DNA of 64,000 nt from Babylonia areolata (lineage: Eukaryota; Mollusca; Gastropoda; Neogastropoda; Buccinidae), in NCBI RefSeq assembly GCF_041734735.1, contig NC_134878.1:40102329-40166328 (forward strand), written 5' to 3'. The notes beneath the pieces were generated by a model. That model worked only from the letters and a program-made list of their open reading frames with translations, had not been told where the DNA came from and did not search any database. This document shows, in pieces, positions 55,330-64,000 of this stretch (within the stretch, counting starts at the first letter, position 1; each line of letters opens with the position of its first letter). The position numbers were made by a program, and so were the translations under genes.

Positions 55330-57390
55330 AGATTTTTTTCAGTTTAAAGGAGCTGGGAAGTCAAGAGCGACTTTTTCACTAAAATTGATCTGCAGCTCAA
55401 AAGGTGTTAAGATATATTATTGCACCATTTTCCAGAAGGGTAACAATTTCTGACAGTGATAAAAGGTGTGTTCAATGAAGTCAACCTCTTAACACCTCAT
55501 GCATTTGTTTCAATTTGCTACCCCCATTTAATGCAACATAATGTTGGTTTGGTAAATATTATGAATGGATTTGAAATGAAGCAGTCTTAGTCTTGATTCT
55601 TTGGTACAGCCATGAGCTGTGGTAAAGTAATCATTTATATATAGCTTTTGTTTCCAGAACTGACTTTCACAAATGTCATGGTTGTTTTTGTTTTTTTTTA
55701 TTATTTCTCTGATCATTTTGTTAAGTAATGAAGTCTGTCTCTGTTCATTTTGTGTCCAATTGTGTATTGTGTAGGCACGGCTGCTCAGCTGAGCACAAAA
55801 TTCGGCTCTTTAGTTGGCCGAGCAGCGTCTAGCATCTTGGGTCAAAATTTTTTTAATGCCAGACTTTCCCACCGCACTCTGCACTGGCCGGCACATTCGC
55901 CGCGGTACTTCTGGCCCCGCGCGCCAAACCGGGACACTGCCTTCTTTGTTTCACTCGGCCCCACAGCCCCCGCCCCACTTTTCCCACCTTTTCACAGCAT
56001 CCACACATTTCCTGCAGCGATTACACAAAGCTGAATTATTGCTATTCCTGGTTGTATTATTGGAGTGCAGTTTGATTTGATTTACACAATTTTATTATTT
56101 TATCAGCATCATCGTTTCATTTTTTTTTTTTTACCTTAAAAATCTTCGTCTTTCTCATGGAATAAAGGGCACGGCAGTGCCACAAGCCGACAGACACTCA
56201 CCCTGCTCTCCATCCCCCTGCTGCTCGCACTCACCATGCTACAGTGTGTTCATTTAAACATTTGTTTTGCTGCCAAGAAAAATCGCACAACTCAAAAGAA
56301 GCTGATCTGCACGCAGGCATGCTAAATGTTCTGTGTGAATTTACGATGTTATTGTGATAAACGTCTGTTTTCTTAGAGAGGGATTTACACTTAACGATTT
56401 TTGCGATCATGTTTCTGCTTATCCTTCTCTTCTCTTTCTTCATTTATGTTTCAGTCGTTGCCGCAACAACCGCTATGTAAGAAAACATTTTGTGTTTGGA
56501 GTCAATGGAAAGCTTATTTTGTGTTATTTTTAGGAAACCACTTCTTTAGTCGTTATTTCCAATCCATCCGAGGAGATGATGCGCGAAAGAAAGAAAGCAG
56601 ATTTACCGCCGAACAAGTGTACAGCGAGTGCCGCTGGCGCGGCCTGTTTGTCAGCCGCATTTATTTATATCCATGCCCTACTTCCTGGGTTCATGAACTT
56701 TCGCTGGGCCAACTAAAGTGCCAGCACTGAACACCAGTGTAGGGTATCTGTTCAGTTCTGCTTTCCATGCATGTGGTATGGCATTGATCGGGACACTGTA
56801 TTTCCAACAGAAAGTAAGCATGAGATTCATCATGTCTTTTAAATAGATTTCCTTAAGTCCACAAATCTTGTATGTACTGTATACCAGCTTTCACCCATTT
56901 GGAGAAAAAAAGTTTTCTCTTTGTATTTAACATTTTTGTTATTCCATAATGGTTTTGTGTGGGTGTTTTCTACTTGTTGTTCTGTATTCAGAGCTGTAGT
57001 AGCTTTTAAGACTTCTTTCCAAAATATCTTATTCATCTTATCTAAGCTTTGCATTTCGTTTGGAATGATATTTGTTTTGAGACAGCAATGAATGTTCGTG
57101 AAGGGGAACATTTGTTCTTTCGCTAACAGTATCCAAAAAGGCCTGTCTCTATCTTCTGCTATAATTTTGGATGCCCATTCTGCAAGGAACATTCTTTGTT
57201 GGTGTTCCATATTTATCACATTCAAGCTGCTTTCTTCTAATTTTAAATTAAGCACACTTCTCTTTATTTTTTCAAAAGCCTTTTTATTGTTGGATTTGCA
57301 TTTCCATAAGAATCTGTCTATAATACTGTTGATGTAATTTACAGTTATTCCTTGTTGATTAAGAAAACTGAACTGTGGCATAATTAATAA
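55330..57390 (-). pseudogene. Tx1/L1-like LINE C-terminus, split by a TIR element
   Basis: The minus strand 57381-56839 reads FEKIKRSVLNLKLEESS, then NVINMEHQQRMFLAEWASKI and PLWNNKNVKYKEKTFFLQMG. It continues to about 56723. Past the inserted element it resumes at 55803: MIREIIKKNKNNHDICE, then TTAHGCTKESRLRLLHFKSI and a late VDFIEHTFYHCQKLLPFW. This is the region after RT in Tx1/L1-type LINEs. Several stops occur in the second half. Confidence 0.7.
55804..56722. mobile_element. Non-autonomous TIR element inside the Tx1-like LINE
   Basis: Ends ggctctttagttggccgagc (55804-55823) and, reversed, ggcactttagttggcccagc (56703-56722), 18 of 20 matching. LINE sequence continues directly on either side. 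The 919-bp interior is GC-rich at the left and has no transposase. A target duplication was not clear. Superfamily not assigned. Confidence 0.65.
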
Positions 57391-57394
57391 ATAA

Positions 57395-57640
57395 TGTATT
57401 TGTGACCTTCTCTATGGAAAAGTGATGTCAGGCAAGAGAGACACTGGTCGGCCAAAACTGCACTTCAAAGACGTCCACAAGAGGGATTTAAAGGCTATCG
57501 AAATTGACATAGAGCACTGAGAGGACATTGCAGTCAATCACTTTAGTTGGAGATACACCGACCAAGCAACAGGAATCAGGAGAAGAAAGAAAAATGTGTG
57601 CAGCAGAAGAAAAATGAACTCTCAGAAAGGAATGCTGCAG
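57395..57640 (+). pseudogene. LINE ORF2 C-terminal fragment (RTE/CR1-like)
   Basis: The frame reads LLYGKVMSGKRDTGRPKLHF and KDVHKRDLKAIEIDIEH, then a stop and DIAVNHFSWRYT. This is the familiar LYGEL..GKR..GRPKLRFKDVCKRDLKA motif after RT. It is short and broken. Confidence 0.65.
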
Positions 57641-57730
57641 TTTAAACAGCACAGAGTCAATCCACTGGTGTGACCTGTGACATAGACTGTGAAATGTATT
57701 TGTATCAATTTGATATAGCAAAAAACAACA

Positions 57731-57955
57731 ACAACTACAACAAGAGAGGCAAGGCCTTCAAGACTCACTTGTGATACACTTTAAAAAAGTATATATATAT
57801 AATCGTTAAAATGTGTTCTGTATTTGTTATAACAAAGCTTCATGTTTAAAAAAAAAAAAAAAAAGAAAAAAAAAAGTCCTAACCAGATTCAAACCCCGTG
57901 TGTTCAGGTGAGAAGAAACTGCCTTATCCATTACACTATCGTGGCTCCTGAACTG
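57731..57955. repeat. Repeat C copy 3 and tRNA-like SINE head
   Basis: 57731-57790 repeats the sequence at 17067-17140. An A-rich run at 57848-57875 follows. 57880-57955 on the minus strand has a gtgtaatggataaggca box A-like and ggtttgaatctgg box B-like pair. Confidence 0.5.
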
Positions 57956-59160
57956 ACATTCTAAAATTTAAAATTTGAACATACTTTTTTAAAGGGCAAT
58001 AAATCAATTGCGGTATTCGCAGTGAGAACGCTGTTTAAATCATATTATTCTGGTGTATCTTGGGCATTCAAAAAATCTTAAAGGGCAATTAAAAATTATT
58101 TTTAATGGCTATCGCCGCAATCACACTGCAACAATTAGCCGTTTTCACTAGATCTAGATAGATGTACAAGTTTAGTTACACCCACCGGGAATGTAGTACA
58201 ACACGGTCGATTCAATTTCTCTTTTATGTTCATTCTAGTTTTATAGTTTTAAAGTTAATATGAAAATTTAGTATTTTGTTAAACTAATAACATGTAGAGC
58301 CAAGTACAAGTACTTCTAAACGTCGTAAGAAGTGAAAAGGACTTCATTTTGAGAAAAGTTAAGACTGGACATTTTTTCATTTCATCGTGATCAATTCAAG
58401 GGTATTAACTTGCATGGTTTACAATTTTTAACTGTGAATTCCGACTGATTCTGTGGATATTTTTATGGCAGTTTGGGGCATAATCCAGTAAGTGATGAGG
58501 CGTTCACAAATCTTTCTCTGAATAAATATTTAACGGTATCCTTCTCCAACTTTCCATCACATGTTATCGTGTATCGTCCATTGAATATAGGATCGAACAG
58601 GCAGGTCAAAAACTTGAAACAAAATGGCGTCAATCGCGTTCGCGAAGAATATGAGCACGCGCTTTGAATGTGTATAAATATGTGTACGCAACTGATTTTT
58701 GCCCATGACCTTCAGGGCTCAGCCAACAGATCTGTAATGTCCACTTGCCGTATTGATTTTAGTATTTTCTGAAAAAGACCACTTGGGCGAATGAACATAG
58801 TGAAAGCCCTGTACACTGAGAGTAAAGCACACAAGCTTTTTATGTATAAAGTATAATTTCAAAATGTAATGTTAAAGATGAGAAAGATCAGTTTAAAGCA
58901 AATTAAGTCCCCTAGCATTAATTACAGAGTAATTTCCCTTTTTTACTATCTGCACCAAAACGTTTGCAAAATAAATAAAACTTCCATGCTCAGCAAAAGA
59001 AGTTCCTGTTTGAACAAAAAAATGATAATAATGACTGCTCTTGTTGTTGTGTCAGAATATCAGATCAAAGTGCCAAGTTTAGAGAATACAAAAAATATAA
59101 TAGTAAATGCAGTTTGCATATAATTAGGCTTCATTTTTTATTTTTTTGTGCCCATCCCAG
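57956..59160. other. AT-rich intron, largely unassigned
   Basis: A short copy of repeat A's start is at 58205-58260. No gene or further repeat was recognised. Confidence 0.5.
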
Positions 59161-59189
59161 AGGTGCAATATTGTTTTAAACAAGATGAC

Positions 59190-59920
59190 TGGAAAGAACT
59201 GAATTTTTCCTATTTTTATGCCTAATTTGGTGTTAACTGACAAAGTATTTGCAGAGAAAATGTCAATGTTAACGTTTACCACGGACACACAGACACACAC
59301 ACAGACAACCGAACACTGGGTTAACTCACTCGCTGCCATTGTCCGCATATGCGGATGTCATCGGACAAAGTGTTGGATGCCAATGTCCGCATATGCGGAT
59401 TTGGATTTTGAAAAGTCGCGCTGTTGGAGTGACGTGTCGGATATGAAACTCCAAAGCAGAACTGATTCTTAAGTTATCTCCGGCCAACTTTTCATTCACA
59501 TACACTGCGTGTGTGTAGTGACACTCTCGTTAGCAGACGACAATGAAGCATACCCTCGGTCAGCTCTGCAAGTTGTTTGACAAGATGGCGTCGCGTCGAA
59601 GTGTTCGACATGGTAGGTGAGGTCAAACGCAACACAACGTTGAAGCTACTTTGGAAATGATCCGAACTGAAGGCTCCGATGTTGAAGGAGATACTGTTGA
59701 TTCATTGGACAGTGATTTTGAACCATATCCCGATGAACTAGAATTAGATTCAGCCGCTGAAGAGGGTGTTTACATTGGAGAGGAAAGCGAGTCCTGACCA
59801 TGTGCCAAATGACCGACACTGATAACGAAATCACTGAGGTAACGGACGACTTTGCTGGTGTTTTCACCAGTGATTGGACTGAAAATGGTGAGTGTGTATG
59901 TATTATATATATATATATAG

Positions 59921-59974
<54 letters not shown>

Positions 59975-61056
59975 TTGCATGCATATATTTACTTATTTAC
60001 TGTTTTACAATAACATGGAGTTTATTTGTAGAACAAGGTGCTATAGAAATGACAGTAATAGTACTAATACTGATGATACTGTCATTATTGTTTGTAATAT
60101 TGTTAAAAAAAAAAAAAAAATCTAAGGTGGTTTTCTTTGACTACATGTAAAAAAAACTTACCACATTATGTTTCCATTCACATAAATATTTAGAATAAAC
60201 AAGGGAATAAGCAAACAAATAATTTAAACAACAATAAGAAGAAAGAGTCAGACCTGCATGATCATTTGTGTGCGTGCATGGTTGTTGGTCATGTTGCTGT
60301 GCTGAAGTGGCAGTTATGCTGCCAACTACCATGGTCAGTGTGACAACATGACACCGTCCTGAAAGACAGAAGCCAGCAGTACAAGACTACATCACCAACA
60401 TGGCTGGAGTGGATATGAGTGACCAGCTACTGCAAGTGCAAGGTCTGTGAAGACCTATTCAAGCGCCACAACACACCAAACTGCCAACTGGTGTCCAAAA
60501 TGTGGAGTTCCACTGTGTGTGAAGCTGTGCCCAGGACTCAACATCACCTGCCATGAGCTTTTTCACTCCAGACAAGACTATTGTCAGTGATAATACATCA
60601 GGTTTTTGTGTACCGTGAACTCCCTTTTTTATGTAGAGACAATATTTTTTGTGTGTGCTTGAATTTCAACTTTCTCCACTATCTGTTCATACTTCATTGC
60701 ATGTACTAGGTCTTCAGTTCCTCAAATAGTGTTAGAAAGTGATGTGGAACATTTGAAAGCTGTTCAAGGACACTTGGTATACCTTTCTGATGGGTGCAAA
60801 AATGCTACAAAATACACAAAAAATGGATGCCATGATCAACAAGATGGTGAGTAAATAATTTAATTTTTTGCACAAATATGGAACAACATTAACTAAATAC
60901 ACATACTAAATTTCAATTGTCTGGGTGTTTATTTGTTTTTTTGAGAATGTTTTCCCCCATCCTATACAAATCCTGGGTTTTCTGGGATTCGCAAGGGCAA
61001 AAACTCTTGGCATGGAGTGAGTTAAAACATAGACTCACTTTGTTTACACAAGTGAG
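59190..61056 (+). repeat. Interspersed repeat A, copy interrupted by piggyBac
   Basis: The left part, tatttgcagagaaaatgtca and gttaacgtttaccacggaca, ends at 59320. The right part (tagactcactttgtttacac, aagtgagtc) begins just after the second TTAA. Both match 39590-39645. Confidence 0.6.
59321..61025 (+). mobile_element. piggyBac-like transposon, internally deleted
   Basis: TTAA target duplications at 59321-59324 and 61022-61025. Inverted ends ctcactcgctgcca and ctcactccatgcca match at 12 of 14. Subterminal palindromes tccgcatatgcgga occur at 59342-59355 and 59386-59399. Inside, 59585-59850 encodes an acidic N-terminus (SDFEPYPDELELDSAAEEG). 60370-60590 encodes AVQDYITNMAGVDMSDQL and, in other frames, cysteine-rich C-terminal words. 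The catalytic centre is gone, with a (TA)n/(TG)n run (59907-59973) in its place. The piece is non-autonomous. Confidence 0.85.
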
Positions 61057-62228
61057 TCAAAAAAACACCACACCTTATTTGGAAACACCAACACCACACA
61101 CACTGTATGTTACAAAACTGGAAGGTTTAATGGCTCATTTCACAAATGTCTTTGTACATTATCAAAAGTCTTTGGTTTACTTGTCAATCATTCTCAACTG
61201 GTCTGGCGAATTCTTCTCCACTGTCACTGTCAGCAATCGGCACTCCGGTGGGTGAATTTCGTTTGTTTCCTGAATTGCTGGCCATGCTTCGACTAGAGAA
61301 ATCTGCTGAATAAATTCGGAAATATTCGACAACGTGCGTCAACTTACAACACAAACGCAGAATAGACGTTCCGGAAACACGTGAACATTTCGAGCTTGTG
61401 TGGTTTTACAAAAAGAAGAACGAGTGAGTTGGTAACTCTAGTGTACAAGTTGCTGATTGGCACCTGTGGTGTTGAGCATACAAGTCACCGATCGGTGCCT
61501 GAAGCGTTCAACTAGGAAGTCGCTGATCGGTGCCTGAACCGTCGAAAGGATTAAATAAAATGTGACAGAAAAGGTTGCATCACAACAAACATTAAAACAA
61601 TTTGGTCCCGTTTTCACACTCCTTACGGGAGGGTAAAGCATTGTTAAACACCTTTTTCTATCACATTTATGTAGAAAGTTGAATCATTTTAATGTTATTC
61701 CCAACATCCCTCAGGAAAGATTCAGTTCAAGTCTTGGTATGTTGTTATATTTCAGTTTGAGTTATACCGGAGATTAGAAAAGAGAGATCAACCACTCGCG
61801 GCAGGCCCCTTCTTACTGTCTATAACAGTGCTGAAGCTGTTTTGGGGCACACACGCAGTGCGGAAGGGTGGGGGTAAATCACCCTCTCCTTCCCCACCCG
61901 AAGGAAACTAGTCGGTTCTGACGGTTCAGCTGCAGTAAAGCGAAAGTTAAGTTATGCCTGGAATTTCCCACATGTAGTAAGATTCGCTGTATACAATGAA
62001 AACCGATTCATTTTTGCTTGGTTTTTAGCACGTTTGCATCTGCTTGAATGTAGATAATATAAAAAGAAAATAAAGCAGCTCCCCCCACCACCAACTCCCC
62101 CCCCCCCTGCCCCCCCCCCCCCCCCCCAGCGCAATGTTGCACATGAGAGAGACAGTTGTAAATTATTGAACTGCGTTTTCGTAACGCTACTTTTTCTTCA
62201 CACTTTCTGGTTTACATCACCATTTCTT

Positions 62229-62235
<7 letters not shown>
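61057..62235. other. Intron, unassigned, with low-complexity poly-C run
   Basis: A local repeat of gatcggtgcctgaa-like units lies at 61440-61550 (three imperfect copies, about 35 bp apart). A poly-C stretch covers 62083-62130. No gene seen. Confidence 0.5.

Positions 62236-62287
<52 letters not shown>
62233..62287. repeat. (TA)n microsatellite
   Basis: An uninterrupted alternating TA tract, followed by (CATA)n at 62338-62370. Confidence 0.95.
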
Positions 62288-62288
<1 letters not shown>

Positions 62289-62519
62289 AAACATAAAACA
62301 CATATTCAGCTCTGTCTCTCTTCTAACATCTGCCTATACATACATACATACATGAATACATACATACATAATTTCATATAGATCTATCAATATGTAAATC
62401 TAAATCTATCTATATGTACATAATCATATATATATATTCATGTTGCCCGAGCAGACCGTTGTATTGTGCTCTTTCTCTCTCTCTAAGTCTCTGTCTCCGT
62501 CTCTCTCTCTCGGGAGTTT

Positions 62520-63083
62520 TACATGGCTGTTAAAAGCATCTACGATTCTGTACTTGTATGTGTTCGTGACAAAGGTATTTATTCAGACTTTTTTCAGTGT
62601 CCAAGAGGGGTTAAACAAGGTTGTATGCTAAGCTCACAGCTGTTTTCCTTTTTCATCGGTGAATTGGCAGTGGAGTTATCAAAGAAGGGGAGACATGGAA
62701 TACAAATGATACCTGGCGCATACAGATTTGCTCTTAATGCTATTTGCTGATGATGTTCTCTTGTCTGACACACCCATAGGGTTACAAAATCAATTAAATG
62801 CCCTTAAGCAAGAAACAGACAGACTACAACAAACAGTGAATCTCGATAAGACCAATATTATAGTTTTCCGCAATGGAGGTCATCTTTCGACTCGTGAAAA
62901 ATGGTGCTGTGGTGATAGGGAAATAAAAGTAACCAATACATATAAATATTTAGGAATGTTATTCACAACAAAATTGAGTTTGACATCTGCGTGGGATGAA
63001 GCAAACAGAAAAGGGAAAAAAGGTGTAATCCAAATTATAAAATCACTCAGGAGACTGCGTTCGACTGACGCTTTCCCTTAGTT
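62520..63083 (+). pseudogene. LINE reverse transcriptase fragment
   Basis: RT blocks: DFFQCPRGVKQGCMLSSQLF, FFIGELAVELSKKGRHGIQM, then in another frame LLMLFADDVLLSDTP (catalytic ADD), LQQTVNLDKTNIIVFRNGG, KVTNTYKYLGMLFTTKLSL. The frame changes near 62730-62745, just before the active site. The rest of the element is absent. The clade was not assigned (the G-V-K-Q-G-C motif occurs in several). Confidence 0.85.
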
Positions 63084-63623
63084 TGGGCGGGGCAAAGGCA
63101 GCTCATGAATAATGAATGCGTCTCGCGGCGCAGGCTGCCTGGCTTCAGCAATTTCTGCAAGTGGTTTATCTCTCTTTTCTAATCTCCGGTTATACACATT
63201 GCCTGATTTTCGTTGTTTGCCTGATTTTCGTTGTTTGCTATTGATTCCGGTGTTGAATTTGAGGTCGATGCATTGCAGTGATCCATCTTATGTGAAATAC
63301 AATAATCCATCAATGTCAGTTTCAGTGTCATTACTGTTGATGTCTTCACTAATGCCACTGTCATCATCATGATCGTCATTGTCATTCGCCCCCCTTTCTC
63401 TTTTCTTTCTCTGTCTCTCTTTTTTTCTCTCTAAGATTTGAACTGGGGAAAGACAAGAAACCAACTCTGATGATAAAGGAACATTTTTGAAAAAAAATAA
63501 AGGGACTTCCAATGCTGTCTCACACATTGTGACATGCGTGGGTGTGCACCCCCACTATTTCTCTCATGGGATTGCGAAAAATCGTTGGCTTACAGTAGAA
63601 CTAGTGTGCCATGAACAACTCAC
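63084..63623. other. Intron next to laminin exon 63624-63809, no gene recognised
   Basis: It holds a short tandem duplication (cctgattttcgttgtttg, 63202-63238) and a CT-rich run at 63390-63435. ORFs here have no known motif. Confidence 0.5.
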
Positions 63624-63809
63624 CATTGGTGTCAGTGTTTTTTATGTCCAGGTTGGCGGAAGTGCGGTCTGGTCCAATGCTCTCCAGCTTTTTCTGATCT
63701 TCAGGCAGCAGTGTGGTGATGCTGTTAATTCTCCCCTCTGTGGTGTTTGTTTTGTCCAATGCGGCCACCGCTCTGTCATACACATCCTGAGCCCTCGCAA
63801 GACTGGATC
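63624..63809 (-). CDS. Laminin alpha, exon 1 in window: coiled-coil segment
   Basis: This 186-bp exon has a tttttcag acceptor and a gtgagt donor. It reads SSLARAQDVYDRAVAALDKT, then RINSITTLLPEDQKKLESIG, consistent with the heptad-repeat coiled-coil domain (domain I) of a laminin alpha chain. The first two bases complete a codon from an exon outside the window. The last base starts the valine codon finished by exon 53424-53578. There is no cysteine and one N-T-T sequon. On its own the exon would only be a coiled coil; its identity comes from the downstream exons. Confidence 0.85.
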
Positions 63810-64000
63810 CTGAAAAAGACAGTTATATTGTTACTGAAGATGAATTTGTCACATACAAACACACACTATTCTATCACACACACACCTTTCTATAACTAAG
63901 TCTGCCTGTACCATGCCCACTCACTTCATGCTCACTTTCAGACAATACCAGAGGTTACCAGTAACCCATTTCCCACACAGTGCGTGTACTATTCATGCCT
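63810..64000. other. Laminin intron at window edge
   Basis: Sequence upstream of the acceptor of exon 63624-63809. It holds a CA-rich stretch at 63855-63885. The preceding exon lies outside the window. Confidence 0.6.

Overview
The window looks like nuclear DNA of a lophotrochozoan animal, most likely a gastropod mollusc. This is inferred from intron-split host exons, several tRNA-derived SINE families of a type I associate with molluscs, an RNase H-bearing LINE, a Ty3/Gypsy element, a DIRS element, piggyBac-like elements and a transposon with a RAG1-like N-terminus. Nothing looks bacterial. No RNA gene, operon or CRISPR array was seen.

Host gene: one gene runs on the minus strand across almost the whole window, a laminin alpha chain. 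Ten exons (63624-63809, 53424-53578, 38313-38480, 37025-37155, 30721-30868, 27525-27649, 5950-6287, 3801-3894, 2630-2747, 1831-1983) cover the end of the coiled coil, all of LG1 and LG2, and the start of LG3: 538 whole codons. All nine junctions have GT/AG borders and matching phases. About 1.6 kb of roughly 62 kb is coding; introns reach 21 kb because they are packed with transposons. The gene is open at both window edges. A GLWNF motif in LG1 points to the alpha1/alpha2 class.

Layout from left to right. 1-1716: LINE with RNase H (+). 1831-3894: three laminin exons, with a LINE 3' fragment sitting exactly on one splice acceptor. 3929-5596: a minisatellite. 7606-10399: a transposon with a RAG1-like zinc region and a DDE-like core (-). 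11480-17066: an old Gypsy fossil split by a younger Gypsy element (12272-16882). 17395-18110: an interspersed repeat. 18110-25430: a block of poor, homopolymer-rich sequence that still shows two RTE-type LINEs. 26896-27263: SINE. 27909-30641: element with inverted-repeat ends. 31-37 kb: SINEs and LINE pieces. 39925-52607: a DIRS element, itself split by a 6-kb LINE (40437-46632) and a 0.7-kb LINE (49644-50352). 52740-57640: Tx1-like, Penelope-like and other LINE remnants. 59321-61025: internally deleted piggyBac. 62520-63083: LINE remnant.

The most notable points are the LINE whose 12-bp target-site duplication copied the LG3 splice acceptor, the RAG1-like transposon, the loss of both disulfide cysteines in LG1, the nested retroelements, and two blocks (18110-25430 and 40437-43700) whose sequence quality looks artefactual. 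No alignment or search could be run, so family names rest on motif reading.
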